This document shows, piece after piece, positions 1 to 7,722 of a stretch of 64,000 nucleotides of DNA; position 1 is the first letter of the stretch; each line of letters begins with the position of its first letter. Source of the stretch: Nocardioides sp. W7 (GTDB taxonomy: Bacteria; Actinomycetota; Actinomycetes; Propionibacteriales; Nocardioidaceae). Under the pieces are notes generated by a model, which had not been told where the DNA came from, made no database searches, and saw only the letters and a program-made list of their open reading frames with translations. Where the stretch lies: positions 682,001 through 746,000 of the forward strand of contig NZ_CP095078.1 of the NCBI RefSeq assembly GCF_022919075.1, in the 5' to 3' direction. Made by a program: the position numbers and the translations under genes.

Positions 1-270
1 ACCGAGTCCGGCCCTCCGGGTGACTACGACCCGGGCTCGTTCGGCGAGTCGAACATCTACTTCGGCCCGGCCCTGATGTGGCAGGAGCTGCGCGAGCAGC
101 TCGGCGAGGACGCCTTCTGGTCGATGGTGCGCGCGTGGCCCGCCGTCCGCGACAACGCGAACTCCGACCGCGACGACTACCTCGCCTGGATCGAGGAGCA
201 GACCGGCGAGGAGCTCACCGCCTTCTTCGACGCCTGGCTGCTCGGCGCCACCACCCCACCCCGCGACTGA
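1..270 (+). CDS. M1 family aminopeptidase, C-terminal fragment
   Basis: The frame is open from base 1 and stops with TGA at 268-270, so only about 89 C-terminal residues are inside the window. The end of an M1 (PepN-type) zinc aminopeptidase fits: a segment around FGPALMWQELRE, then aromatic/acidic helices and a final AFFDAWLLG, typical of the gluzincin C-terminal helical region. The HExxH catalytic motif would lie upstream and cannot be checked. It would release N-terminal amino acids from peptides; some family members are lipoproteins and the location here is unknown. A strong hairpin follows the stop at 300-334. Confidence 0.6.
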   Translation, partial: TESGPPGDYDPGSFGESNIYFGPALMWQELREQLGEDAFWSMVRAWPAVRDNANSDRDDYLAWIEEQTGEELTAFFDAWLLGATTPPRD

Positions 271-280
271 CCCCATCCCG

Positions 281-346
281 CCGAGTCAGCAGAAGTAGCG
301 GGCCGAGTCAGCACTACTGGTGCTGACTCGGCCCTTCTGTCCACAG
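281..346. repeat. Palindromic repeat, CCGAGTC family, intergenic copy
   Basis: The core is a perfect 14-bp stem (300-313 with 321-334) around a 7-base loop. Before it is a partial direct copy of the left arm (281-290), and after it the tail CTTCTGTCCACAG. The same stem motif and tail occur at 21359-21416 inside a transporter gene. Here the hairpin lies 30 bases after the aminopeptidase stop and could terminate transcription, although it has no T-tract. Confidence 0.75.
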
Positions 347-391
347 CAGAAGTGGTTGCCCGGGGGCGGCGGGTCGGGGAGGCTCGCCCGC

Positions 392-1378
392 ATGCGGATC
401 CTGGTGCTCGGCGGCACGGTCTTCCTCTCGCGGGCGGTCGCGGCCGAGGCGGTACGACGCGGGCACGAGGTCGTCTGCGCCTGTCGCGGTACGTCGGGCT
501 CGGTCCCCGACGGCGCCCGCCACGTGGAGACCGACCGGACCCGGCCGCTGCCGGCCGAGCTGACCGGGTTCGACGCAGTGGTCGACGTCGGACGCCACCC
601 GTCCTGGGTCCGGGCGGCGGTCGAGCGGCTCCCGGACGCGCACTGGGTGTTCGTCTCGACGATCAACGTCTATGCGGACGAGTCGACGCCCGGCGGCACC
701 CCGGCCGGCCTGACCCTCCGCGAGCCGGTGCGGGAGGACGTCGACCTGACGACCGACCCGGAGGCGTACGGGCCGATGAAGGTCGCCTGCGAGCAGCTGG
801 TCACCGAGGGCACCGCGTCCTCGATGGTGATCCGCCCGGGGCTGATCGTGGGCCCGGGCGACCCGACCGGCCGGTTCAGCTACTGGCCGGCGCGGCTCGG
901 CGACGCCGGACCGCACCCGGAGGTGCTCGCGCCCGGCGATCCGGCCGACACCGTCCAGGTGATCGACGTCCGGGACCTGGCGGACTGGATCGTCGACAGC
1001 TGCGAGCTCCGCCGTACCGGTGTCTTCGACGGCGTCGGCCCGGTGCGGCCGCTCGGCGAGCTGCTCGCCGAGGTGGCGGCCGGCTGCGACGCGGACCCGG
1101 CCTGGACCTGGGTGCCGCAGGACGCGCTGGAGGCGCAGCAGGTCCAACCGTGGTCCGGTCCGCGCTCGGTCCCGCTCTGGCTGCCGCGGCCGGCGTACGA
1201 CGGAATGCTCGCCCACGACGTCACCCCGTCCCTCGCCGCCGGCCTCCGGCTCCGCCCCCTGGCCGACACCGCCCGGGACACCCTCGCCTGGCTGCGCGCC
1301 ACGCCCGACCCGACCGTCACCGGCCTGAGCATCGACGAGGAGGCCGAGGTGCTCGCCGCCTGGCGGGCTCGTTCCTGA
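392..1378 (+). CDS. NAD-dependent epimerase/reductase family protein
   Basis: A 328-residue extended-SDR protein. The Rossmann glycine motif is near the start (LVLGGTVFLS, residues 4-13) and a YxxxK pair is at Tyr126/Lys130 in AYGPMK. The ATG at 392 is chosen because GGGGAGG lies about 10 bases upstream and the Rossmann strand begins at once. Such proteins epimerise, reduce or dehydrate nucleotide sugars or related substrates. Actinobacterial relatives are usually annotated only as NAD-dependent epimerase/dehydratase or reductase. No neighbour identifies the substrate. It appears monocistronic, between two strong hairpins. Confidence 0.75.
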   Translation: MRILVLGGTVFLSRAVAAEAVRRGHEVVCACRGTSGSVPDGARHVETDRTRPLPAELTGFDAVVDVGRHPSWVRAAVERLPDAHWVFVSTINVYADESTPGGTPAGLTLREPVREDVDLTTDPEAYGPMKVACEQLVTEGTASSMVIRPGLIVGPGDPTGRFSYWPARLGDAGPHPEVLAPGDPADTVQVIDVRDLADWIVDSCELRRTGVFDGVGPVRPLGELLAEVAAGCDADPAWTWVPQDALEAQQVQPWSGPRSVPLWLPRPAYDGMLAHDVTPSLAAGLRLRPLADTARDTLAWLRATPDPTVTGLSIDEEAEVLAAWRARS

Positions 1379-1387
1379 GCGCGACCC

Positions 1388-1515
1388 GTCACTTTCTCGG
1401 CGGTTTTCGCGGCGTGTCGGGGACAGATTGACGGGTCGCTGAGCGGCGTACGGCGTCCGCTCAGCGACCCGTCAATCCCGCAAGGACACGCCGTCAAAAG
1501 TGCCGAGAAAGTGAC
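1388..1515. repeat. 128-bp three-stem palindromic element
   Basis: Three nested perfect stems share one axis: 1388-1401 with 1502-1515 (14 bp), 1411-1418 with 1485-1492 (8 bp) and 1426-1445 with 1458-1477 (20 bp), around a 12-base loop. It fills the gap between the epimerase and the SDR gene and ends about 46 bases before the SDR start. A terminator role for the upstream gene is plausible. Confidence 0.8.
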
Positions 1516-1561
1516 GGCTCGGCCAGCCAGGCAGACCTAGAACGCGTTACAGTTCCGGCTC

Positions 1562-2338
1562 GTGAAGACCTACGTCGTGACCGGAGCCGCCTCGGGGATC
1601 GGGGCTGCCACCGCGGCCCACCTGCGCGAGCAGGGCGGGCGGGTGATCACGGTCGACCAGCGGGACGCCGACGTGATCGCCGACCTGTCCACCGTCGAGG
1701 GCCGGGCCGCGGCGGTCGCGGGCGTCCAGGGGCTGACCGACGTGGTGCACGGCCTGGTGCCGGCGGCCGGGGTCGGCGGCTTCACCGGCGTCGACCCGCA
1801 GCTGGTGGTGTCGGTGAACTACTTCGGCGCAATCGCCCTGGTCGAGGGGCTCCGCCCCCAGCTGGCGGCGGCCGAAGGGGCGGGCGTCGTACTGCTGGCC
1901 TCCAACTCGATGACCTGCCAGCCCGGCTGGGACACCGGCCTGGCCGAGCTGCTGCTGAGCGCCGACGAGCCGACCGCCCGGGACGCCGTCGCGGGGATCC
2001 AGGCCGTGATGGTCTACCCCGCCACCAAGGGCGCGCTGGCCTGGTGGGCCCGCACGCACGGCGTCACCGCCGAGTGGGCCGGCGCCGGGATCAGGCTGAA
2101 CGCCGTCGCGCCCGGCCTGATCGCCACGCCGATGACCGAGCAGCTGCGCGCCGACCCGGTCTTCGGCCCGTTCGCCGACACCTACCCCACCGCACTCGGG
2201 CGGCCCGGCCGTCCGGAGGAGGTCGCCACGGCGATCGGCTTCCTGCTCTCCGACGCGGCCTCGCTGGTCGTCGGCGTGGTGCTGATGGTCGACGGCGGCA
2301 CCGACGCGATCACCCACCCGCAGGCACCGCGACCCTAG
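1562..2338 (+). CDS. Short-chain dehydrogenase/reductase (SDR)
   Basis: A 258-residue classical SDR. It has TGAASGIG (residues 7-14) for NAD(P) binding, an ASNS segment near residue 114 that could supply the catalytic Ser, and Tyr152/Lys156 in VYPATK. The shortened middle part (DVVHGLVPAAGVG instead of NNAG) and the late VYPATKGALAWWAR resemble the 3-alpha-hydroxysteroid/coniferyl-alcohol dehydrogenase group, so a hydroxysteroid or aromatic alcohol is a reasonable but unproven substrate. The GTG at 1562 is used; TACAGT at 1548-1553 may be its -10 element. It is convergent with the E2 gene; 2339-2459 shows only a weak 6-bp hairpin. Confidence 0.8.
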   Translation: MKTYVVTGAASGIGAATAAHLREQGGRVITVDQRDADVIADLSTVEGRAAAVAGVQGLTDVVHGLVPAAGVGGFTGVDPQLVVSVNYFGAIALVEGLRPQLAAAEGAGVVLLASNSMTCQPGWDTGLAELLLSADEPTARDAVAGIQAVMVYPATKGALAWWARTHGVTAEWAGAGIRLNAVAPGLIATPMTEQLRADPVFGPFADTYPTALGRPGRPEEVATAIGFLLSDAASLVVGVVLMVDGGTDAITHPQAPRP

Positions 2339-2459
2339 GGCGGGTCCGGATCACGGTCGTCGTGCGCCACTCTCACCTGGGCGGTGAGCTGGCAACCGAA
2401 TGACGATGCGGAACGGTTGCTCACGCACCGCCACCCGGCACCAGCCGCGCCGTCGTACC

Positions 2460-3848
2460 TCAGAACAGCAGCGCGCTGGCCGGGTCCGTCATGATCGCGG
2501 CCACGTCGGAGAGGAAGCGCGAGCCCTTCTCCCCGTCGATGTGGCGGTGGTCGAAGGACAGCGCGAGCGTGCAGACCTGCCGGACCACGATCTCGTCGTC
2601 CACCACCCAGGGCTGCTTCTTGACCGCCCCGAAGCACAGGATCGCCGACTCCCCCGGGTTGATGAGCGGGGTGCCGCCGTCGACTCCGAACGGCCCGACG
2701 TTGGTGATCGTGAACGTCCCGCCGCTCATCTCGGCCGGCTGGGTCCGCCCCTCGCGCGCCGTCGCCGCGAGCTCGTTGAGCGCACGCGCCAGGTCGGGCA
2801 GGGCCAGGTCCTGGGCGTCCTTGACGTTGGGCACGACCAGGCCGCGCGGGGTCGCCGCCGCGATGCCGAGGTTGACGTAGTGCTTGAACACCACCTCGCC
2901 GGCCGCGTCGTCCCACAGCGAGTTGATCTCGGGCGTACGACGCATCGCCAGCATCACCGCCTTCGCCAGCACCAGCAGCGGCGAGACCTTGACCTCGCGC
3001 AGGTCGCGCTGCGAGCGCAGCCGCTCGACCAGCTCCATCGTCCGGGTGACGTCGATGGTCACCCACTCGGTGACGTGCGGGATGGTGAACGCCGACTGGA
3101 CCATCGCGGCGCCCATCATCTTGCGCACGCCCTTGATCGGCTCGCGGGTCTCGCGGGCGCCGTCGCCGCGGACGTCATCCGGACGGAGCAACCGGTTGCT
3201 CTCACCGGATGACGTCGCTCCGGCCGCCGCCTCCACGTCGGCCCGGGTGACCGTGCCATGGGGACCCGAGGCGGCACAGGCGGCGAGGTCGACCCCGAGA
3301 TCCTTGGCGAGCTTGCGCACCGGCGGCTTGGCCAGCGCGCGCACCGCACCCGGAAGGGGTGCGGCCGACGTCGCCGGGACGGCTGGGTCCAGGTCCTCGA
3401 TCTCGACCTCGACGACCGGTGCTGCGCCGGGCTCGAACGCGGCCTGGGTCTGCACGTTGGCCGCGCCGGCGCCGGCGCCGGTGGCGACCCGGCGCGCCCG
3501 GCGGGTCGGGCCGCGGTCGGCCTTGTTGCGGCCGACCAGGCTCTCGCCCTCGCCGCCACCGCTGGCCGCGGGGTTGGACAGGTCGATCTCCATCGGCGCC
3601 GCGACAGCCGACGCGGGCTCGCCCACGGCCAGGAGGGAGGTGCCGACCTCGACCGTCTCGCCCTCGGCGACGAGCAGCGCCGTGACGGTGCCGGCGTACG
3701 GCGAGGGCAGCTCGACCAGCGACTTCGCCGTCTCGATCTCGACGACCACGTCGTTGACGGCGATCACGTCGCCGACCTTGACCTTCCAGCCCACGATCTC
3801 GGCCTCGGTGAGGCCCTCTCCGACGTCGGGCAGCTTGTACTCAGGCAT
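2460..3848 (-). CDS. bkdC: Dihydrolipoamide acyltransferase (E2) of branched-chain 2-oxoacid dehydrogenase
   Basis: A 462-residue E2 component that moves the acyl group from E1 through lipoyl-lysine to CoA. An N-terminal lipoyl domain has Lys42 in ETAKSLVELPSP. A linker is followed by a peripheral-subunit-binding domain (VRKLAKDLGVDL to VTRADVEAA), a second linker and the catalytic domain ending in DHRHIDG, the HxxxDG acyltransferase signature. The start is the ATG of MPEYKLPDVG, 13 bases after the E1beta stop. The linker between binding and catalytic domains is encoded by a palindrome (3171-3216). The last gene of an E1alpha-E1beta-E2 operon; E3 is not in the window. Substrate class (branched-chain rather than pyruvate) is inferred from the separate alpha and beta subunits. 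Confidence 0.88.
   Translation of the reverse strand: MPEYKLPDVGEGLTEAEIVGWKVKVGDVIAVNDVVVEIETAKSLVELPSPYAGTVTALLVAEGETVEVGTSLLAVGEPASAVAAPMEIDLSNPAASGGGEGESLVGRNKADRGPTRRARRVATGAGAGAANVQTQAAFEPGAAPVVEVEIEDLDPAVPATSAAPLPGAVRALAKPPVRKLAKDLGVDLAACAASGPHGTVTRADVEAAAGATSSGESNRLLRPDDVRGDGARETREPIKGVRKMMGAAMVQSAFTIPHVTEWVTIDVTRTMELVERLRSQRDLREVKVSPLLVLAKAVMLAMRRTPEINSLWDDAAGEVVFKHYVNLGIAAATPRGLVVPNVKDAQDLALPDLARALNELAATAREGRTQPAEMSGGTFTITNVGPFGVDGGTPLINPGESAILCFGAVKKQPWVVDDEIVVRQVCTLALSFDHRHIDGEKGSRFLSDVAAIMTDPASALLF
3171..3216. repeat. 46-bp palindrome inside the E2 gene
   Basis: Arms 3171-3182 and 3205-3216 are perfect 12-bp inverted copies around a self-palindromic 14-mer (3187-3200). It is read in frame as TSSGESNRLLRPDDV on the minus strand and sits exactly in the flexible linker before the catalytic domain. 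Confidence 0.75.
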
Positions 3849-3861
3849 CAACTGTCTCCGA

Positions 3862-4842
3862 TCAGAAGGCGAGGCTGCGGTCGACGGCGTCCAGCACCCG
3901 GTCGAGGTCGGGGAGGAAGTCCTCCTCGATGCGCGAGGCGGGGTACGGCGTGTCGAAGCCACCGACGCGCAGCACCGGCGCCTCCAGGGAGTAGAAGCAC
4001 TCCTCGGTGATCCGCGCCGAGAGCTCGGCGCCCATGCCGAGGTTGACGTGCGCCTCGTGGCAGACGACCGCGCGGCCGGTGCGGCGTACGGACTCGTAGA
4101 CCGGCGCTATGTCGAGCGGCGAGAGGGTGCGCAGGTCGATCACCTCGACCGAGCGACCCTCGGTGGCCGCGGCCTCGGCGGCCTTCATCGCGGTCTTCAC
4201 GGTCGGCCCGTAGGCCAGCAGCGTCACGTCGGTGCCGGGCCGGACGACCCGTGAGGTGAACAGCGGCTCCGGGGTCGCCGACTCGTCGAGGTCGGCCTTG
4301 TCGGCGTGGTACTGCCGCTTGGGCTCGAGGAAGATCACCGGGTCGTCGCAGGCGATGGCCTGCTGGATCATCCAGTAGCCGTCGACGGGGTTGGAGCAGG
4401 CGACGACCTTCAGGCCGGGCGTGTGCGCGAACTGCGCCTCCGGGGACTCGCTGTGGTGCTCGACCGCGCCGATGCCGCCACCGAACGGGATCCGGATGAC
4501 CATCGGCATCTTCGAGCGACCGCGCGAGCGGAAGTGCATCTTGGCGACCTGGCAGACGATCTGGTCGTACGCCGGGTAGACGAACCCGTCGAACTGGATC
4601 TCCACCACCGGCCGGTAGCCGCGCAGCGCGAGCCCGACGGCGGTGCCGACGATGCCCGACTCGGCGAGCGGGGAGTCGATCACCCGGTCCTCACCGAAGT
4701 CCTTCTGCAGGCCGTCGGTGATCCGGAAGACGCCGCCGAGCTTGCCGACGTCCTCGCCCATCACGAGGACCTTCGAGTCGTCCTCCATGGCCTTGCGCAG
4801 GCCCATGTTCAACCCCTTGGCCAGGGTGATCTTGGTGCTCAT
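3862..4842 (-). CDS. bkdB: 2-oxoacid dehydrogenase E1 beta subunit
   Basis: A 326-residue transketolase-like beta subunit (pyrimidine-binding plus C-terminal transketolase domain) of a heterotetrameric E1. Evidence is the start KGLNMGLRKAMEDD, the GEDVGKLGGVFRIT motif, DSPLAESGIVG, FGGGIGAVEHHSES and a C-terminal PVLRVGGFDTPYP, all typical of BkdA2/PdhB-type proteins. It pairs with the alpha subunit encoded just upstream to decarboxylate branched-chain 2-oxoacids with thiamine diphosphate. The junction with the alpha gene holds a 69-bp repeat that has a second copy at 63093-63160. Confidence 0.9.
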   Translation of the reverse strand: MSTKITLAKGLNMGLRKAMEDDSKVLVMGEDVGKLGGVFRITDGLQKDFGEDRVIDSPLAESGIVGTAVGLALRGYRPVVEIQFDGFVYPAYDQIVCQVAKMHFRSRGRSKMPMVIRIPFGGGIGAVEHHSESPEAQFAHTPGLKVVACSNPVDGYWMIQQAIACDDPVIFLEPKRQYHADKADLDESATPEPLFTSRVVRPGTDVTLLAYGPTVKTAMKAAEAAATEGRSVEVIDLRTLSPLDIAPVYESVRRTGRAVVCHEAHVNLGMGAELSARITEECFYSLEAPVLRVGGFDTPYPASRIEEDFLPDLDRVLDAVDRSLAF

Positions 4843-4843
4843 C

Positions 4844-4912
4844 GGGGTCCCCGATCGATTGTTCGGCGGAGGAGCGAAGCGGGGGAGACGAAGAATCGAG
4901 TGGGGTGATTCA
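4844..4912 (-). repeat. GGGGTCCCC...GGAGCGAAGC repeat, copy 1
   Basis: 69 bp at the E1alpha/E1beta junction, touching the E1alpha stop codon and ending a base or two from the E1beta start. A near-identical copy is at 63093-63160. Between copies the bases flanking the central GGCGGAGGAGCGAAGC change together (GATT with AATC here, GAGTT with AACTC there), which keeps pairing. Confidence 0.8.
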
Positions 4913-6106
4913 TCGGGCCTCCTCGAAGGTGTCGAGGTACGCCGCGTAGCCCTCGCGCTGGGCGACGAGCTCGTCGGTCTGCTCGGCGTACACCTGGTCG
5001 AACATCGACAGCGGGCTCGGGTCGGGCAGCGCCTTGCAGCCCTCGCGCAGGGCCGCGCCGAACTGGGTGGCCTCGTCGTCGAGCTCCTCGAAGAACGCGG
5101 CGTCGGCGAAGCCGTTGCGCTTGAGGTAGGCCTCCAGCCGGGCGATCGGGTCCTTCAGCTTCCAGCTCTCCAGGTCGGCCGAGAGCCGGTAGCGGGTCGG
5201 GTCGTCAGTCGTGGTGTGCGCGCCCATCCGGTAGGTGTAGGCCTCCACGAGGGTCGGCCCCTGCCCGTCGCGGGCGCGCTGCAGCGCGGCCTGGGTGACG
5301 GCGTACGTCGCGAGCACGTCGTTGCCGTCGACGCGGACGCCGGGGAAGCCGAAGCCGAGCGCGCGCTGGTAGAGCGGGATCCGGGTCTGCCGCTCGATCG
5401 GCTCCGAGATGGCCCACTGGTTGTTCTGGCAGAAGAAGACGACCGGGGCGTTGTACGACGCCGCGAAGATGAAGGCCTCGTTGACGTCGCCCTGGGAGGA
5501 CGCCCCGTCGCCGAAGTGCGCGACCACGGCCGCGTCCCGGTCGGCGTCGCCCGTGCCGACGGCGCCGTCGCGCTGCATGCCCATGGCGTAGCCGGTGGCG
5601 TGCAGCGTCTGCGCGCCGATGACGATCGTGTAGAGCCCGAAGCCGAACTCCTCGGGGTCCCAGTCACCGTGGTCGACGCCGCGGAAGAGCCCGAGCAGCC
5701 GGAGCGGGTCGATGCCGCGGCACCAGGCGACGCCGTGCTCGCGGTACGTCGGGAACACGTGGTCCTGCTTGCGCAGCGCGCGACCGGCGCCGATCTGCGC
5801 CGCCTCCTGGCCGAGCAGCTGGGCCCAGATGCCGAGCTCGCCGTGTCGCTGCAGGGCGGTCGCCTCGACGTCGAGGCGCCGGGTCAGCACCATGTCGCGG
5901 TAGAAGCCGCGCAGCTGCTCCTCGGAGAAGTCGAGGTCGAACTCCGGGTGGTGGACCCGCTCGCCCTCGGGCGTCAGGAGCTGCACCAGCTCGGGGCCGC
6001 CATCGGTCTGCGAGGGGCCGAAGACCTCCGCGAGGTCGGGGCCGAAACCCGCTCCGCGGTCGGAGTGGTCGGCGGAGGGATCTGTGGGCGGGACGAGCTG
6101 GGACAC
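4910..6106 (-). CDS. bkdA: 2-oxoacid dehydrogenase E1 alpha subunit
   Basis: A 398-residue thiamine-diphosphate-dependent alpha subunit. The TPP motif begins GDG at 199-201 (HFGDGASSQGDVNEAF) and closes with NN at 228-229 (FCQNNQWAIS). Conserved FPTYREHG and YRMGAHTTTDDPTRYR segments are present. It decarboxylates a branched-chain 2-oxoacid with the beta subunit. The GTG at 6106 is chosen because GAAGGAG lies just upstream and the next residues read SQLVPP. It is the first gene of the three-gene operon. The 211-base divergent region (6107-6317) towards the SRPBCC gene should hold its promoter, but no convincing -35/-10 pair is visible on this strand. Confidence 0.9.
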   Translation of the reverse strand: MSQLVPPTDPSADHSDRGAGFGPDLAEVFGPSQTDGGPELVQLLTPEGERVHHPEFDLDFSEEQLRGFYRDMVLTRRLDVEATALQRHGELGIWAQLLGQEAAQIGAGRALRKQDHVFPTYREHGVAWCRGIDPLRLLGLFRGVDHGDWDPEEFGFGLYTIVIGAQTLHATGYAMGMQRDGAVGTGDADRDAAVVAHFGDGASSQGDVNEAFIFAASYNAPVVFFCQNNQWAISEPIERQTRIPLYQRALGFGFPGVRVDGNDVLATYAVTQAALQRARDGQGPTLVEAYTYRMGAHTTTDDPTRYRLSADLESWKLKDPIARLEAYLKRNGFADAAFFEELDDEATQFGAALREGCKALPDPSPLSMFDQVYAEQTDELVAQREGYAAYLDTFEEAR

Positions 6107-6305
6107 ACGCGCTCCTTCAGTTCACCGGCCTGGTGGGGTCACCGCCATGCCGCGTCACGGGTCGAACACTCGGCGCGGGGGTGGTGCGCCTGTGATCGAG
6201 ACCACAAACAGGTGCCGCCAACCTAGCGCCGCGCAGATCGGCGTACCAAGTCTGCCCGGACGTCCCGCTCGGCGCGTGGGCGACTCCCAATTCGTCTCAT
6301 CTCCC

Positions 6306-6311
6306 TAGGCT
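6306..6311 (+). promoter_or_regulatory. -10 element TAGGCT, leaderless start
   Basis: TAGGCT ends exactly 6 bases before the ATG at 6318, so the first transcribed base should be at or next to the start codon. Confidence 0.5.
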
Positions 6312-6317
6312 CGGCAC

Positions 6318-6773
6318 ATGGGATCTGACGTCATCACCGCCAGCACCGTCGTCGCCGCTCCGCCGAGCGTCGTCTTCGCGATTCTCGCCGATCCGCGCCA
6401 GCACCCGCGGATCGACGGGTCCGGGACCGTGAGGGGCACCGTCTCCGGCCCGGAGCGGCTCAGCCTCGGCGCGGAGTTCGGCATGGACATGAAGCAGGGC
6501 GCGTCGTACAAGATCACGAACCGGGTGGTCGAGTTCGAGGAGGACCGGCTGATCGCGTGGCGGCACAAGGGCGCGCACCGCTGGCGCTACGAGCTGGAGC
6601 CGGTCGAGGGCGGCACCCGCGTCACCGAGTCGTGGGACCTGACCCGCTACCCCGCACTGCTGCGCCCGGTGCTGCGCGCGCTGTTCGGCAAGAAGACCGA
6701 GGCCGCCGTTCGGGAGACCCTGGTCCGGCTCGCGGCCGCTGCCGCGGAGGACGCGGCGGCACCGGCGGGCTGA
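6318..6773 (+). CDS. SRPBCC (START-like) family protein
   Basis: A 151-residue helix-grip protein: ITASTVVAAPPSVVFAILADPRQHPRIDGS at the N-terminus, a middle with RVVEFEEDRLIAWRH, and the closing GGTRVTESWDLTRYP before a C-terminal helix. This is the polyketide-cyclase/SRPBCC pattern of small hydrophobic-ligand-binding proteins. No catalytic residues can be assigned and no neighbour gives a ligand. Monocistronic, probably leaderless, divergent from the E1alpha gene. Confidence 0.75.
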   Translation: MGSDVITASTVVAAPPSVVFAILADPRQHPRIDGSGTVRGTVSGPERLSLGAEFGMDMKQGASYKITNRVVEFEEDRLIAWRHKGAHRWRYELEPVEGGTRVTESWDLTRYPALLRPVLRALFGKKTEAAVRETLVRLAAAAAEDAAAPAG

Positions 6774-6783
6774 GTCTGGCCCG

Positions 6784-7710
6784 TCAGTGCACCTCGCCGA
6801 GGTCCTCGTGCTCGCGGTGGCTGGCGGGCTCGACCTGGAACGTGGTGTGCCGGACGTCGAAGTGGTCGCTCACGCAGCCGCTGAGCTCGTCGAGGGTGGC
6901 CCCGACGCCGCGCTCGGCGAGACAGGCGTCGGTGACCGTGACGTGGGCGGACAGGCTGGGGATGCCGCTGGTGATGGTCCAGGCGTGCAGGTCGTGGACG
7001 TCGACGACACCGGGGACGCCGAGCAGGTGGCGGCGTACCTCCTCCAGGTCGAGGTCCCGCGGCGCGATCTCGAGGAGTACGACGGCCGCGTCCTTCAGCA
7101 GCGACACCGACCGCGGCAGGATCAGCACCGCGATCAGCAGCGAGGCGATCGGGTCGGCCTGCTGGAAGTCCCACAGCCAGATCACCACGCCGGCGGCCAG
7201 CGCGAGGACCGAGCCGAGGGTGTCGGCGAGCACCTCGTTGAGCGCGCCGCGCAGGTTGAGCGAGTCGCTCTCCGAGCGGCTCAGCACCAGCAGGGACACC
7301 GCGTTGGCGACCAGGCCGGCGGTCGCGAAGGCGATCAGCAGGCCGGCCTCGACCTCGACGGTCCCGGGATCGACCAGCCGCATCGTGCCGGCGTACGCGA
7401 GGTAGACGCAGACCCCCAGCAGCACCAGGGCGTTCAGCAGCGCGGCGAGCACCTCGGCCCGGTGCAGGCCGAACGTCGAGCGCGGGCCGGCCGGGCGTGC
7501 GGCGACGTACGACGCCCCCAGGGCGAGCACGATCGCGGCCGTGTCGGTCGCCATGTGGCCCGCGTCGGCGAGCAGCGCGAGGGAGCCGGCCAGCCAGGCC
7601 CCGACCAGCTCGATGACCAGGACGGTGCCGGTGATCGCCAGCACCAGCCGCAGCCGGGCCCGGTCGGCGGCCCGTCCGCTCGCGTGCGAGTGGTCGTGCG
7701 AGTGGCCCAT
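6784..7710 (-). CDS. Cation diffusion facilitator (zinc/cobalt exporter)
   Basis: A 308-residue CDF protein that exchanges protons for divalent metals across the membrane. A His-rich N-terminus (GHSHDHSHAS) precedes six hydrophobic segments. The metal-site residues appear as DAGHMATD in TM2 and an ADTLGS segment in TM5, as in CzcD/ZitB proteins, and a C-terminal cytoplasmic domain carries VVDVHDLHAW. The start ATG lies 6 bases after a TAGCCT -10 element, so it is probably leaderless and transcribed alone. The metal cannot be fixed from sequence; Zn(II) is the usual substrate of His-rich members. Confidence 0.87.
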   Translation of the reverse strand: MGHSHDHSHASGRAADRARLRLVLAITGTVLVIELVGAWLAGSLALLADAGHMATDTAAIVLALGASYVAARPAGPRSTFGLHRAEVLAALLNALVLLGVCVYLAYAGTMRLVDPGTVEVEAGLLIAFATAGLVANAVSLLVLSRSESDSLNLRGALNEVLADTLGSVLALAAGVVIWLWDFQQADPIASLLIAVLILPRSVSLLKDAAVVLLEIAPRDLDLEEVRRHLLGVPGVVDVHDLHAWTITSGIPSLSAHVTVTDACLAERGVGATLDELSGCVSDHFDVRHTTFQVEPASHREHEDLGEVH

Positions 7711-7716
7711 CAGGCC

Positions 7717-7722
7717 AGGCTA
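7717..7722 (-). promoter_or_regulatory. -10 element TAGCCT for CDF gene
   Basis: On the minus strand TAGCCT ends 6 bases before the ATG at 7710. Confidence 0.5.

Noticed and set aside
1388..1515. Insertion sequence
   Set aside because: Inverted ends are present but no transposase frame lies between them; the interior is only a loop.
6107..6317. Riboswitch or structured leader before the E1alpha gene
   Set aside because: No strong stem or known aptamer pattern could be found in the 211 bases; it is read as a plain divergent promoter region.
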